The notes under the pieces are model-generated. The model was given only the letters and a program-made list of their open reading frames with translations, was not told where the DNA came from and did not search any database. From CAYHCE01 sp964355015 (GTDB taxonomy: Bacteria > Cyanobacteriota > Cyanobacteriia > PCC-6307 > Cyanobiaceae), in assembly GCA_964355015.1 (NCBI GenBank), contig CAYHCE010000003.1, forward strand, positions 95,962-159,961: DNA of 64,000 bases. The letters run 5' to 3'. Of this stretch, positions 33,389 through 41,687 are shown piece by piece (position 1 is the first letter of the stretch; the number at the start of each line of letters is the position of its first letter). The position numbers and the translations under genes were made by a program.

Positions 33389-34009
33389 TCAGCTGATCTC
33401 ATGATCATTCTGGAGCCAGGCTTCATCGAGATGGTCGCCATAGCGTTGTGATCGGCTAAAGCGTAGGGGTCCATACTCAGCTCCCCAGAGATAGGCGTGT
33501 GTACTGGGGTCAAAGCCGCGATCTCGGCTCACCCAGTGATCCTCGCCAAAGTCTACTTCGCTGACAAGATAGGTCAGCTGACCATCGCGGGGAATCAGGC
33601 ATCTGCAACCCGGCTCCACTTCACCCCAGAAAGAACCATCTCCCTTCTGGCGAAAGACCATCGCGCAGCCTAGACGGGGCAGCAGATCCTCTGCAACGAT
33701 GCCAGACAGTAATTCGGGCCGAGATCCCGCTCCGGCCGTGCGAATTCCGTTACGAAGGCCGAAGTTGAGCATCAGAAGATGGTCGTCTGCAACGATCAAA
33801 TGATGCACTCCCTGTCGGTAAGGACGCCAAGGATCATAATCATAACTCTGCTCAGAGTAAAACCAAGGACCACGAAAAACCTCCCATGGAAACGGACGAA
33901 AGAAAATGTTGATATGAGAGAACTTGGATGGCTCTGCCTGTGCCTGTTGATGGTTGCTGAAACAGCCTGAAATAGTCTGAGCGAAATGCAGTATGGATGA
34001 AGAATTCAT
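33389..34009 (-). CDS. cpeT: T-type phycobiliprotein lyase CpeT
   Basis: Member of the CpcT/CpeT lyase family, which serves the third beta-subunit site (Cys153/165 type). The 206-residue protein begins with an amphipathic helix, then has INIFFRPFPWEVFRGPWFYS near residue 33, EQSYDYDPWRPYRQGVHHLI near 53, EVEPGCRCLIPRDGQLTYLV near 128, and DRGFDPSTHAYLWGAEYGPL near 163, all family hallmarks. Between cpeS (3 bp) and cpeR on the minus strand. A likely substrate is CpeB Cys167. Confidence 0.92.
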   Translation of the reverse strand: MNSSSILHFAQTISGCFSNHQQAQAEPSKFSHINIFFRPFPWEVFRGPWFYSEQSYDYDPWRPYRQGVHHLIVADDHLLMLNFGLRNGIRTAGAGSRPELLSGIVAEDLLPRLGCAMVFRQKGDGSFWGEVEPGCRCLIPRDGQLTYLVSEVDFGEDHWVSRDRGFDPSTHAYLWGAEYGPLRFSRSQRYGDHLDEAWLQNDHEIS

Positions 34010-34012
34010 GGC

Positions 34013-34546
34013 TCAAGCCTCAATCCTTCTGACTTCCGAGCTGAAGGAAGTCTGCAGTATGCCTGATCCCTCTGATGTACGAAGAACAGATGATCGGCAA
34101 CGCACATGCTCAGAAAGAAACCAGATGCGCTCCTCTGCTATTGATTGGCCATAGACAGTCTTGAGGATAAATGTGCCATCATCAAGAAAGCTATAGGATG
34201 AAACTGCAGGCTCCGATTCTGCATAGCCTGTGCTGCGCAGAAGTTGCCCCGTTCGTTCGGTTCCTGGAATAGGAATCAGGATGCAGGTGCCTTGAGAAAC
34301 GGCCGTGGGATCATCGGGCTCCCAATCCGACTCTGCCTGCCAAGACATCTGAAAAGGGCTGGAGATCGTGCCAGGTAGAATAGACTGCAATGCCATGTAA
34401 TCCACTACTTCTTGATGATTAATGGCTAGGCGTTCAATCTTGATATTACTTATCACATCCTCAAACTGTCTAAAGGCCAGAGCGTGCGCTGAACGCATTG
34501 AGCGCCATTGCCCCTCTGAACGGGCAACGAACTGCTCAATGCTCAT
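34013..34546 (-). CDS. cpeS: S-type phycobiliprotein lyase CpeS
   Basis: Lipocalin-fold lyase; CpeS attaches phycoerythrobilin to Cys82 of beta-PE. The 177-residue protein has MSIEQFVARSEGQWRSMRSA at the N-terminus, the family's FQMSWQAESDW near residue 62, LRSTGYAESEPAVSSYSFLD near 102, and ERIWFLSEHVRCRSSVLR near 138. Position directly before cpeT and cpeR supports the subgroup. Its start overlaps the stop of the small upstream gene by 11 nt. Lower G+C than the flanking core genes. Confidence 0.92.
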   Translation of the reverse strand: MSIEQFVARSEGQWRSMRSAHALAFRQFEDVISNIKIERLAINHQEVVDYMALQSILPGTISSPFQMSWQAESDWEPDDPTAVSQGTCILIPIPGTERTGQLLRSTGYAESEPAVSSYSFLDDGTFILKTVYGQSIAEERIWFLSEHVRCRSSVLRTSEGSGILQTSFSSEVRRIEA

Positions 34547-34766
34547 ACAACAATTGCGGGAGTTGTGCGAGCCTATCAGTTTCCGGGCGGGCGGCCTGCA
34601 CCATGTGGACCAGGCTGTTGATCATCAGATCCCTTGCCTCAGCCGAGCTGGCCTTGGGCATTCTGGATGGGACCTGTGCGAACTGAGACTGGGATTGCAT
34701 GTCGGGTAAAGGAGATCGGCAAGTGGTGGGAAGCGCCAAGCTGTTTCCCTCTAGGTCAAACTTCAT
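34536..34766 (-). CDS. Small unknown gene between the PE linker gene and cpeS
   Basis: A 76-residue protein starting MKFDLEGNSLALPTTC, with a Ser/Gln/Pro-rich middle and a helical end (SAEARDLMINSLVHMVQAAR). An alternative ATG lies five codons upstream at 34781. It overlaps the cpeS start by 11 nt and follows the linker gene by 45 bp, so it would be made from the same message. It resembles no family I know. Composition is compatible with a real short protein, but an evolutionary accident cannot be excluded. Confidence 0.5.
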   Translation of the reverse strand: MKFDLEGNSLALPTTCRSPLPDMQSQSQFAQVPSRMPKASSAEARDLMINSLVHMVQAARPETDRLAQLPQLLYEH

Positions 34767-34811
34767 TGACTGTCCCACCACAAGCCAGGCTAGGAGTCCA
34801 AAACGTGCCGA

Positions 34812-35558
34812 TCAGCCATTTGTCACGGACAGAATTGAACCGCCGCGACGTTGCACACTCTGTAGCGTGGAGGTGAGGCTGCTGAAGGGGACAACGGACA
34901 CTTGAACAGCTCGGCGGTTCACTCCGGTTGGGGACAACGTGCTCCAGCTGATGCGATAGCGACGCTGATTGCGGCTTGAACTTGCACCCCGGTTGCCGCG
35001 AACAGCAGAAGCCGGTGCCGAACCCGTTGCAAGGCTTGCTCTCAGGATCGGTCGTGTACCCCCATCAAAGGCAGCGAAATAACCCCTGAGATTCAAGGAA
35101 CGCACATAGGTGATATTGCTTTCTCCAGTGATGGTAACGGTGGTCCGCCAGTAAGGAACGCTGTCGAAACCGAAGGCGTCGGCGTACTCAGTGGAATAGA
35201 CGTAGCTGTCGATTTCGGCTTGATACCCTTCAGCTGCCAGTCGCTGAACATGCTCGCTCAGTTCTGTTTGGTTGCGTGGTGCTCGGCCCAGCAGGTGTTT
35301 GAAGTTGAGTTCAACGAACCGATAGGGACCATTCTTCTCGAGAAACAGACTGCGATAGGTGTCTGAGCAAGCAAGGGCGGAAATCAGTCCCTGAACTGTG
35401 AGATCTCCTTGGAGGAATAGGCTTTCAGCGGTCGGAACCAGCTGCTCTTCCATCAAGTGCGCATTGCCAAACACCTGCCGGTAGGCAGCCCGCAGTACGT
35501 CCTGCGCATGGGCTTGGTCTTGCGCTGATGAAGTGGTGAGTGTGATGGTCTTTGTCAT
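34812..35558 (-). CDS. Phycoerythrin-associated rod linker
   Basis: Colourless linker that joins PE hexamers in the rod. The 248-residue protein has one PBS-linker domain (about residues 18-150: VLRAAYRQVFGNAHLMEEQ, FVELNFKHLLGRAP, EIDSYVYSTEYADAFG) and a C-terminal CpcD-like domain (RRYRISWSTLSP ... VPFSSLTSTLQSVQRRGGSI). In cpe operons this position belongs to CpeD or CpeE; I cannot tell which. 59 bp downstream of the tandem linker gene. Confidence 0.9.
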   Translation of the reverse strand: MTKTITLTTSSAQDQAHAQDVLRAAYRQVFGNAHLMEEQLVPTAESLFLQGDLTVQGLISALACSDTYRSLFLEKNGPYRFVELNFKHLLGRAPRNQTELSEHVQRLAAEGYQAEIDSYVYSTEYADAFGFDSVPYWRTTVTITGESNITYVRSLNLRGYFAAFDGGTRPILRASLATGSAPASAVRGNRGASSSRNQRRYRISWSTLSPTGVNRRAVQVSVVPFSSLTSTLQSVQRRGGSILSVTNG

Positions 35559-35617
35559 GGAGAAAACAGCAAAGGGAGAAACGAGTGTTGCGATCAGAGC
35601 AGGGAGAATAGCCAGGC

Positions 35618-37144
35618 TTAGGCAACTTCAGTAATTGAAATGATGCGTCCGCCACGGCGGTGGATGTAGGCCAATTGCGTGGTCATGTCCTTACCAGAGA
35701 CAAGGTAGCTGGCGTTGGGTGTGCGCTGGCGGCCACCTGCGGGTTGCGCCTGAACGGCAATCCGATACCGTTTTGTGGTGGGGTCAACCGAACCGCTGAA
35801 GGCGGAGCGGCGGTTCAGGCGCACCGTTGTGGTGCTCCAGCCGCCTGGAAGAGCCTTGGCACCCAACGAAGTCACCAGGCTGGAGGAGCTTTGCACGGTG
35901 TCGCTACTGGAGTAGCCCTGCACCAGCGCCAAGTGACGATTAAACCCGATCTGGTCGCGGCCATTCTCCGTTTGGATGCGGGCGAAGGGAACAGTGTATT
36001 CGCCAAACCACTGTTGGTATTCTGTGCCATCAAGGTAGCTGCTGATTTCCGCTTCGTAGCCTTGAACGGCCAGCCGCTGGATGTGTTCACTCAGCTCGGC
36101 CTGGCAAGCAGGCGCGCGTCCGAGCAGGTGCTTGAAGTTGAGTTCTACGAAGCGATAGGGAGCATTGCTTTCGAAGAAGCGACACCTGTATTCCGGTGAA
36201 CAGGCAATTGCGCGCACCAACTCACGGGTGCTGAGATACCCTTCGGCGAACTTGCTTTCGGCGCTGAGTACCCGTTCGCTTTCCATGAGATGGGGGTTGC
36301 CCATCACTTGGCGGTAGGCAGCACGGATCAACCCCTGAATCTGATCGGGTGTGTCTCCCGGGACACGTTGGAAGATTTCCTGGCTGCGCTGGCCGAGCCC
36401 GAATCCCACATACAGATCGCCACGCAGCGGAATGGAATCTCCTCCATCGCTGCTGCTGCGACGCACAGGCGCAAAGGCTCTACGACCCGTTGCTGTTCCT
36501 CCGAAGCCTCCAGAGCTTTGCGCTCGATACACCTGGGCCGGTACACGAATCGTGATGGGCTGATTCCTGGCCAGACTGACGAGGAGCTGACTCTTGGAGC
36601 CGATCGCGGAATCGCTGCCAGCAAAGTTCTGCTCCAGGGCGGCGATGCGATTGAATGCGGATTGTGGCGAGCCGGCAGGGCTGTTCCAAGTGCGGATGTA
36701 GGGGGCCGTGTGGTCTCCGAATGAACTTCCGTACTCCTCTGAATCAATGAGGGCATCGATGCTCGCGTCAAAGCCGGCGCTAGCAATCCTCGCCACTTCG
36801 GCGCTCACTTCTGCCTCATCCACTGGCGGGCGACCCAGTAGATGCTTGATGGCCAATTCAACGCAGCGATGTGGCGTCACGGCTGCATAGAAGCGTGAGC
36901 GGTAGAAAGACGACTTCGCGAGTGAACGAACGAACTCTCTGACCGTTAGGCGGCCATGCTTCAGTTGTGATTCCGCAGATTCGAGGCGCTCACTTTCCAT
37001 CGGCATGGTGTTACCGAAGACATGCCGGTAGCAGGCACTGATCACAAGGTTCAGGCTGGATTCATCGTCACCATCCTTGTAGCTAACCGGATTGTAAAGA
37101 AGGGGCGTAGCGCCAAAGCTGAGTGCAAAGGATTGGTTGGACAT
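35618..37144 (-). CDS. Phycoerythrin-associated linker with two PBS-linker domains
   Basis: A 508-residue protein, twice the usual rod-linker size. Linker domain 1 is at about residues 20-150 (LNLVISACYRHVFGNTMPME, CVELAIKHLLGRPP, ASIDALIDSEEYGSSFG). A Ser/Arg-rich connector follows to about 270. Linker domain 2 is at about 285-410 (LIRAAYRQVMGNPHLMESER, FVELNFKHLLGRAP, EISSYLDGTEYQQWFG). A CpcD-like domain ends the protein (RYRIAVQAQPAG ... LAYIHRRGGRIISITEVA). It should bind two PE hexamers and so could fix rod length. ATG 37144 (MSNQSFALSFG) is the conserved-type start; the frame continues upstream without resemblance. Confidence 0.9.
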   Translation of the reverse strand: MSNQSFALSFGATPLLYNPVSYKDGDDESSLNLVISACYRHVFGNTMPMESERLESAESQLKHGRLTVREFVRSLAKSSFYRSRFYAAVTPHRCVELAIKHLLGRPPVDEAEVSAEVARIASAGFDASIDALIDSEEYGSSFGDHTAPYIRTWNSPAGSPQSAFNRIAALEQNFAGSDSAIGSKSQLLVSLARNQPITIRVPAQVYRAQSSGGFGGTATGRRAFAPVRRSSSDGGDSIPLRGDLYVGFGLGQRSQEIFQRVPGDTPDQIQGLIRAAYRQVMGNPHLMESERVLSAESKFAEGYLSTRELVRAIACSPEYRCRFFESNAPYRFVELNFKHLLGRAPACQAELSEHIQRLAVQGYEAEISSYLDGTEYQQWFGEYTVPFARIQTENGRDQIGFNRHLALVQGYSSSDTVQSSSSLVTSLGAKALPGGWSTTTVRLNRRSAFSGSVDPTTKRYRIAVQAQPAGGRQRTPNASYLVSGKDMTTQLAYIHRRGGRIISITEVA

Positions 37145-37258
37145 GACACGTCGGGGAGGGGGGGGAGAGGGAGAGATCGGGGAGGGCTGGGGCAGGGAGT
37201 GAATATGCCGCCAAACAGTTTTGGACGTTCCCTGAGTCAAGTGACAATCATTGAATAA

Positions 37259-38134
37259 TCATGCAGGGGTAATACTGGCGATCACTCCTCCTTCGCGGTG
37301 AATCTGCTTATACTTAGTTGATAGCTGATTGAAGGGTACGAAGTAGGTGCGGTTCGATTTCTTGTAACGAGAAACCGGTTTCACGTTACTGGCGCGATAC
37401 GCCGTAACATCCACTCGATAAATGCGACCTTCTGCTCCAGCGCCTACTCCCAAACGCGTCTGAGCATCCTGTAGATTAGAAGAAGGCCTGAAACTCCACC
37501 CTTGGCTGTCGGCGGAGGAGGGTGGAATCACTGCAACCGCTCGGTTAAGATAGGCATTTCCACCGAGCCGCGAAGCCTTACCGGCAAGACTGCCCTTGAG
37601 GCTGCTGCTGCTGGCTCCCCTGAGTAACTGGAAGGTCCAAGTGAACTCCTGCATGGTGAGACAGCTTTCCGTCTTCCAGCCCCTCTGGAAGGGAACAGTC
37701 CACTCACCGAAGGCGCTCTGGTATTCGTCTGAATCGATGAAGCTGTCGATATCTGCGTCATAGCCGTGACTATCGAGGCGTTCTGCGTGGGCACGCATCT
37801 CTTCAAAATCTGCAGGTGCACGACCCAGCAGGTGCCTGAAGGCCAGTTCGATATAGCGGTAGCGTGTGCAGGCATCGAAGAATCGAGCCCGATAGAGATC
37901 GCTCTTGGCGATGGTGCGAATGAACTCACGTACGCTGATCTCACCCAGCTTCAGCTGAGACTCTGGAACCAGCTGGCGCTCGCTCTCCATCACATAGGCG
38001 TTGCCCAACACTTGGCGGTAGGCGGCCTGAATCAGCTGCTCTTTGTTCGCGCTGCTATCACCAGGAAGCAGCTCGAGGGGGGTTTCGCTGTCGAATCGTT
38101 CAACGCCCAGGATCGAGGCGGGGCCGAAAGACAT
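37259..38134 (-). CDS. cpeC: Phycoerythrin-associated rod linker CpeC
   Basis: Rod linker next to the PC/PE junction. The 291-residue protein matches recalled CpeC closely: MSFGPASILGVERFDSETP start, AAYRQVLGNAYVMESERQLV near residue 38, VREFIRTIAKSDLYRARFFD near 68, RHLLGRAPADFEEMRAHAER near 100, SDEYQSAFGEWTVPFQRG near 135, FQLLRGASSSSLKGSLAGKA near 170, and a C-terminal CpcD domain ending HREGGVIASITPA. First gene of the operon that ends in cpeR. The 210-bp gap to hemH must hold the promoter. Confidence 0.93.
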   Translation of the reverse strand: MSFGPASILGVERFDSETPLELLPGDSSANKEQLIQAAYRQVLGNAYVMESERQLVPESQLKLGEISVREFIRTIAKSDLYRARFFDACTRYRYIELAFRHLLGRAPADFEEMRAHAERLDSHGYDADIDSFIDSDEYQSAFGEWTVPFQRGWKTESCLTMQEFTWTFQLLRGASSSSLKGSLAGKASRLGGNAYLNRAVAVIPPSSADSQGWSFRPSSNLQDAQTRLGVGAGAEGRIYRVDVTAYRASNVKPVSRYKKSNRTYFVPFNQLSTKYKQIHREGGVIASITPA

Positions 38135-38345
38135 GAGAAAGCATTCCTGGAATTACTAGTTGATCATGGTATGACATAGGGCTAATTGGACAGTAGTTTC
38201 ACAAAGCGCAACTCTGTCCTTGCCTGGCTGGCTGGAGGAACTGGTGTACCACCCTGCCCATTGCTGCAGGCTCATAGTGACTGGGTAATCTCTTTTTCCA
38301 TGAGGCAACGGGCACCAGCCGAACACAGTGGAAATCCCGGAGTTT

Positions 38346-39545
38346 TCAAAGCAGCCCTAGCCCATGCAGTGGCCCGTGCCGACTGATCACCTCCATCAGG
38401 AAGACGGCAATCCCCAGCATCGCCACCCGACCGTTCCAGAGCTCGGAGCTGTTGTTCCAGCCCCAGGCCCACTTGTTCTGGGGGTTGAGATTCACCTTGG
38501 TGGGCAGCTGAGCGGCTTGATCGAGATCGGTTTCCGTTTCGGCCATCGCCTGCTGCACCAGGTCGGTCAGGGCGGCAATGAACGCCGGATCCGTGTCCAG
38601 CGCAGGTACGCGTCGGAAGTTCTTCACTCCGGCTGCTGTGGCGAGCTCTCGGTATTCCATGTCGATTTCCTCGAGGGTTTCGATATGCTCACTGACAAAG
38701 CTGATCGGCACTACCACAAGATCTTTCACTCCTTGCTCTCCCAATTCCTTCAGGGCATCTTCGGTGTAGGGCTTGAGCCATTCCACCGGACCGACACGGC
38801 TCTGGTAGGCGAGGGTGAAGGGGTTGGTATGGCCGAGCTGCTGCTCCAGCCGCTGAAGGATCAGCTTGCTGCAGGCCACGATCTCCAGTTGATAGGGATC
38901 CCCGGCGTCCTCCACATAGCTCTTGGGCACACCATGGGCGCTGAAGAACACATGAGCAGCTGCCGGATCCTCAGAGGCTTTTATTTCGCGTGCGATCAAA
39001 CCGGCCAGCGCTTGGATGTAGCCAGGATGGTCATACCAGCTACGGATGCAGCGGATTGGCAGGCGGCTGAAGGCCGGATCGGTATTGCGCAAGCGCTGCA
39101 GCTCCCGGAAGCTCGAGCCACTGGTGCTGATCGAGAAGTGAGGGTAGAGCGGCAGCACAACCACTTCATCCACTCCGTCGGCCTTGAGGTCTGCTACTGC
39201 GGATTCGGTGAATGGATGCCAGTAGCGCATGGCTACGTAGCTGGTGGCCTCCACTCCATGTTGTCGCAGGCTGCTTTGTAGTTCTCGGGCCTGCTGCTCG
39301 GTGATGCGTCGCAACGGCGAACCTCCACCGATTGAGCGGTAGGCCTGCCGGGACTTGCCGCTGCGTAAGCTGCTGATCAGCCAGGCGAATGGCTTCTGCA
39401 GCGCTGATACCGGAAGGCGGATGATCTCCGGATCTGAGAACAGATTGTACAGAAAGGGCCCGACGTCCTGGATACGTTCCGGCCCGCCAAGGTTCAGCAG
39501 GAGCACGCCGACTCGGGGCTTTCGTTTGGTTGCAGAAGGTTCCAT
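38346..39545 (-). CDS. hemH: Ferrochelatase with C-terminal chlorophyll-binding-like tail
   Basis: Inserts Fe2+ into protoporphyrin IX to give haem. The 399-residue protein has VGVLLLNLGGPERIQDVGPF near residue 12, SIGGGSPLRRITEQQ near 72, YPHFSISTSGSSFRELQRL near 133, FFSAHGVPKSYVEDAGDPY near 200 (catalytic His), and SFVSEHIETLEEID near 278. A linker leads to a C-terminal membrane segment with the CAB/HLIP motif WNGRVAMLGIAVFLMEV, typical of cyanobacterial and plastid ferrochelatase II. Inside the phycobilisome island its product feeds ho1. ATG at 39545. Confidence 0.95.
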   Translation of the reverse strand: MEPSATKRKPRVGVLLLNLGGPERIQDVGPFLYNLFSDPEIIRLPVSALQKPFAWLISSLRSGKSRQAYRSIGGGSPLRRITEQQARELQSSLRQHGVEATSYVAMRYWHPFTESAVADLKADGVDEVVVLPLYPHFSISTSGSSFRELQRLRNTDPAFSRLPIRCIRSWYDHPGYIQALAGLIAREIKASEDPAAAHVFFSAHGVPKSYVEDAGDPYQLEIVACSKLILQRLEQQLGHTNPFTLAYQSRVGPVEWLKPYTEDALKELGEQGVKDLVVVPISFVSEHIETLEEIDMEYRELATAAGVKNFRRVPALDTDPAFIAALTDLVQQAMAETETDLDQAAQLPTKVNLNPQNKWAWGWNNSSELWNGRVAMLGIAVFLMEVISRHGPLHGLGLL

Positions 39546-39570
39546 ACGGGCAGTAAACTCAAGACTGGCT

Positions 39571-40266
39571 TCAGCCAAGAAGGCTCTCGCGCGTCGTTCG
39601 GCGTGTCAGTGGGTTCCAGCAGTCGAGTTCCTGGAAGGCCCGGCCAAGCAGAGATGCTCGAAGGGCGTCGAGGTAGATTGCACCTGAAAAGTCAGCCCCG
39701 CGAATGCAGCCAGCGCTGCTTAAATCAACGTTGTTGAGCTCTGCACATCGGAAATCGACATAGTCAAGCTGGCAGTTCATGAATCGAGTCTCCTCACATA
39801 ATGCACCTCTCAATCGGGCGTGGCGTAGATCTGCTCCAGCCAGTCGCGCGCCACGCAGGCAAGAACCAGAGAGATCAGCTCCGCTGAGATAGGCGCCCAT
39901 CAACGATGCTCCTTCCAGATCCATGCCGGAAAGATCCGCACTGTTGAGAAAGGCCCCATTAAGCCTTGCCTGCGGGCCGATCGCCCCACAGCTTCGGAAA
40001 TCGAAGCCGTTCGGCCAGATTGTATGACTGTCATAACGAGCCAATCGGAGATCCGTGCCTTCAAGTCGGCAGCCATGAAGGTCAACACCTCTGAGATCTA
40101 CTCGGCATAATCGCGCCTTAGAAAGATCTATCTCACCCAATGTTAGGTCGCGCCAATCGGCTCCCCTGGCATCAAGCCCACCATCATGCATATTGCCAGG
40201 AGGTTTCTGCTCTTCTGGGGTAGTGCTGTAAAAGGAGAGTGAAGCGAAGGGGGAATGTGAAGTCAT
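39571..40266 (-). CDS. Pentapeptide-repeat protein
   Basis: A 231-residue protein whose residues about 30-205 are A(D/N)LxG-type repeats (for example DLRGVDLHGCRLEGTDLRLA, LSGADLSGSCLRGARLAGAD, LRHARLRGALCEE), predicting a right-handed quadrilateral beta-helix. No signal peptide or membrane segment, so cytoplasmic. The C-terminal 25 residues (FQELDCWNPLTRRTTRESLL) leave the repeat. Start at ATG 40266; an ATG at 40305 would add 13 residues. 25 bp upstream of hemH on the same strand. Role unknown. Confidence 0.82.
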   Translation of the reverse strand: MTSHSPFASLSFYSTTPEEQKPPGNMHDGGLDARGADWRDLTLGEIDLSKARLCRVDLRGVDLHGCRLEGTDLRLARYDSHTIWPNGFDFRSCGAIGPQARLNGAFLNSADLSGMDLEGASLMGAYLSGADLSGSCLRGARLAGADLRHARLRGALCEETRFMNCQLDYVDFRCAELNNVDLSSAGCIRGADFSGAIYLDALRASLLGRAFQELDCWNPLTRRTTRESLLG

Positions 40267-40427
40267 GATATCTGGAGATTTGATGTTTCGTTTGGATAAT
40301 GGCATCGACTTTGTATTTGTCGCCCTGGGCTTCCATCCAATGGCGCTCCAGACCGGAGCAGGAAAGTAGGTTGAACCCGTTGGCAGGCCTGTTGATGCTG
40401 GCGCTAGAAACGGCGGGCCCAACAAGA

Positions 40428-41027
40428 TCATAAGAGAGCCTCAGTGGCTGAACTGGATAGTTGTGGCAACTGTTGGATAATATGCTCAAGGTGAAGAAGG
40501 GCCTCTCCTAAAAGGGATGCATCACTTGGGCTCGAATAGGTAGAATAGTCTGAAACTGCCTCAGCCTTTAGAAAGCCTATCGCCAGCGCCATGCTGCTGA
40601 TTGGCACCGCTAATTCCCGATATAAATCACTAAGACCCTTTACTCCGAGAGGATGGGTGAACGCTGGGCGGCTTGCCGCAACGGCATAAATGGTAACTCT
40701 CAGAAAGTGCCAACAGTCGCGCCAACACGCTTCCGCTCTTGCCTCAGGGTATAGTGCTCCACCGGGCAGGATTAAGCCTGGATCTTCCCGAAGTAATCGA
40801 CTCTTGGCAGAGGCAATGATCAGTGGAGCCTTTGACTGAAGCCGCTGCAGATGATCAGCATTGACAGTAGTGAAACTACAGATGATGCCCAAGTCATGAT
40901 CGTTTAATGGCCGAGCCTCTGCATCTGCTTGCTGAATTATTGCACGAATGGATGGTGGCAGAGATTGATCGTTTATCAAGCCGAGTATGCGCGCCTTGAC
41001 TGTCAGCTGTTTCAGTCTTTCGTTCAT
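40428..41027 (-). CDS. AplA-like phycobiliprotein-family protein
   Basis: A 199-residue relative of the biliprotein fold. The N-terminus MNERLKQLTVKARILGLIND and the segment YPEARAEACWRDCWHFLRVT (near residue 100) resemble allophycocyanin-like AplA proteins; the Cys in EACWRD corresponds in place to the bilin-binding Cys82 in AACLRD of cpcB/cpeB. The C-terminal helix (LLGEALLHLEHIIQQL) is consistent. AplA is not part of the harvesting rod and its role is unclear. The upstream unknown gene ends 4 bp before its start. Family call good; whether it binds a bilin is inference. Confidence 0.72.
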   Translation of the reverse strand: MNERLKQLTVKARILGLINDQSLPPSIRAIIQQADAEARPLNDHDLGIICSFTTVNADHLQRLQSKAPLIIASAKSRLLREDPGLILPGGALYPEARAEACWRDCWHFLRVTIYAVAASRPAFTHPLGVKGLSDLYRELAVPISSMALAIGFLKAEAVSDYSTYSSPSDASLLGEALLHLEHIIQQLPQLSSSATEALL

Positions 41028-41031
41028 GGGA

Positions 41032-41523
41032 TCATTCTGGGTTCAGCCGCTTCATGTCATCGGTGCTTGCAGTGGCGTCAAGCGTGATGTCGTTAGAGTC
41101 TTGCTCATGATGGAGCACGGGCGTGGCAACAAGGTGGCCATGACGTTCAAAGTAAAGTGCCCAAGCAACTTTTCCGGCAATACCCGGACAGTTCAATAGG
41201 ACAGAATTTACCAAGCCAGAGTTTAGGCCAAGAGCATGCAAGAGCACCCTGCAATCATCTTGACTCCTTACAGAAGCAGGGCGAATTGCTGCTCCTACGA
41301 CCCAGCCCAGCGAGGTATCTTCAAGTGGCCCCGTGGAACTCAAGCAAGCCAACAGGAGATTTGTCTCCTTTCCAGCAATTTGCCTATGCTCTAATCTCCA
41401 TAGCTCAAGATTCTGAGGATTCAGGGAAATCCGAAATCCGGGTTGACTGGCGTCAGGGATAACCTCGTCTTGGCCGTGATGGGAGCCGATAAGAGCATTG
41501 AGCTGGCTAAGGGGATCGGTCAT
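41032..41523 (-). CDS. Unrecognised protein coupled to the AplA-like gene
   Basis: A 163-residue soluble protein (MTDPLSQLNALIGSHHGQDE start; middle FRISLNPQNLELWRLEHRQI, LLLACLSSTGPLEDTSLGWV, VAWALYFERHGHLVATPVLH). The pattern looks like a compact alpha/beta domain; there is no signal peptide, metal site or linker pattern. It lies 4 bp upstream of the AplA-like gene, so the two are almost certainly made together. I do not recognise it. Confidence 0.6.
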   Translation of the reverse strand: MTDPLSQLNALIGSHHGQDEVIPDASQPGFRISLNPQNLELWRLEHRQIAGKETNLLLACLSSTGPLEDTSLGWVVGAAIRPASVRSQDDCRVLLHALGLNSGLVNSVLLNCPGIAGKVAWALYFERHGHLVATPVLHHEQDSNDITLDATASTDDMKRLNPE

Positions 41524-41687
41524 CTCAGTTCTCGTTGCGGGGAGAAGATCTTAATCTGGCTCACCTTCCGCAGTATGAAAGCACGACCCATCACTTCGGC
41601 CATCAGTTGAGCCCATCAGTAGCTTGATTGACCATGAACCCATTGCTCAATGGATGACGGCAGTATCCCACTACTAAAAATCCCATT

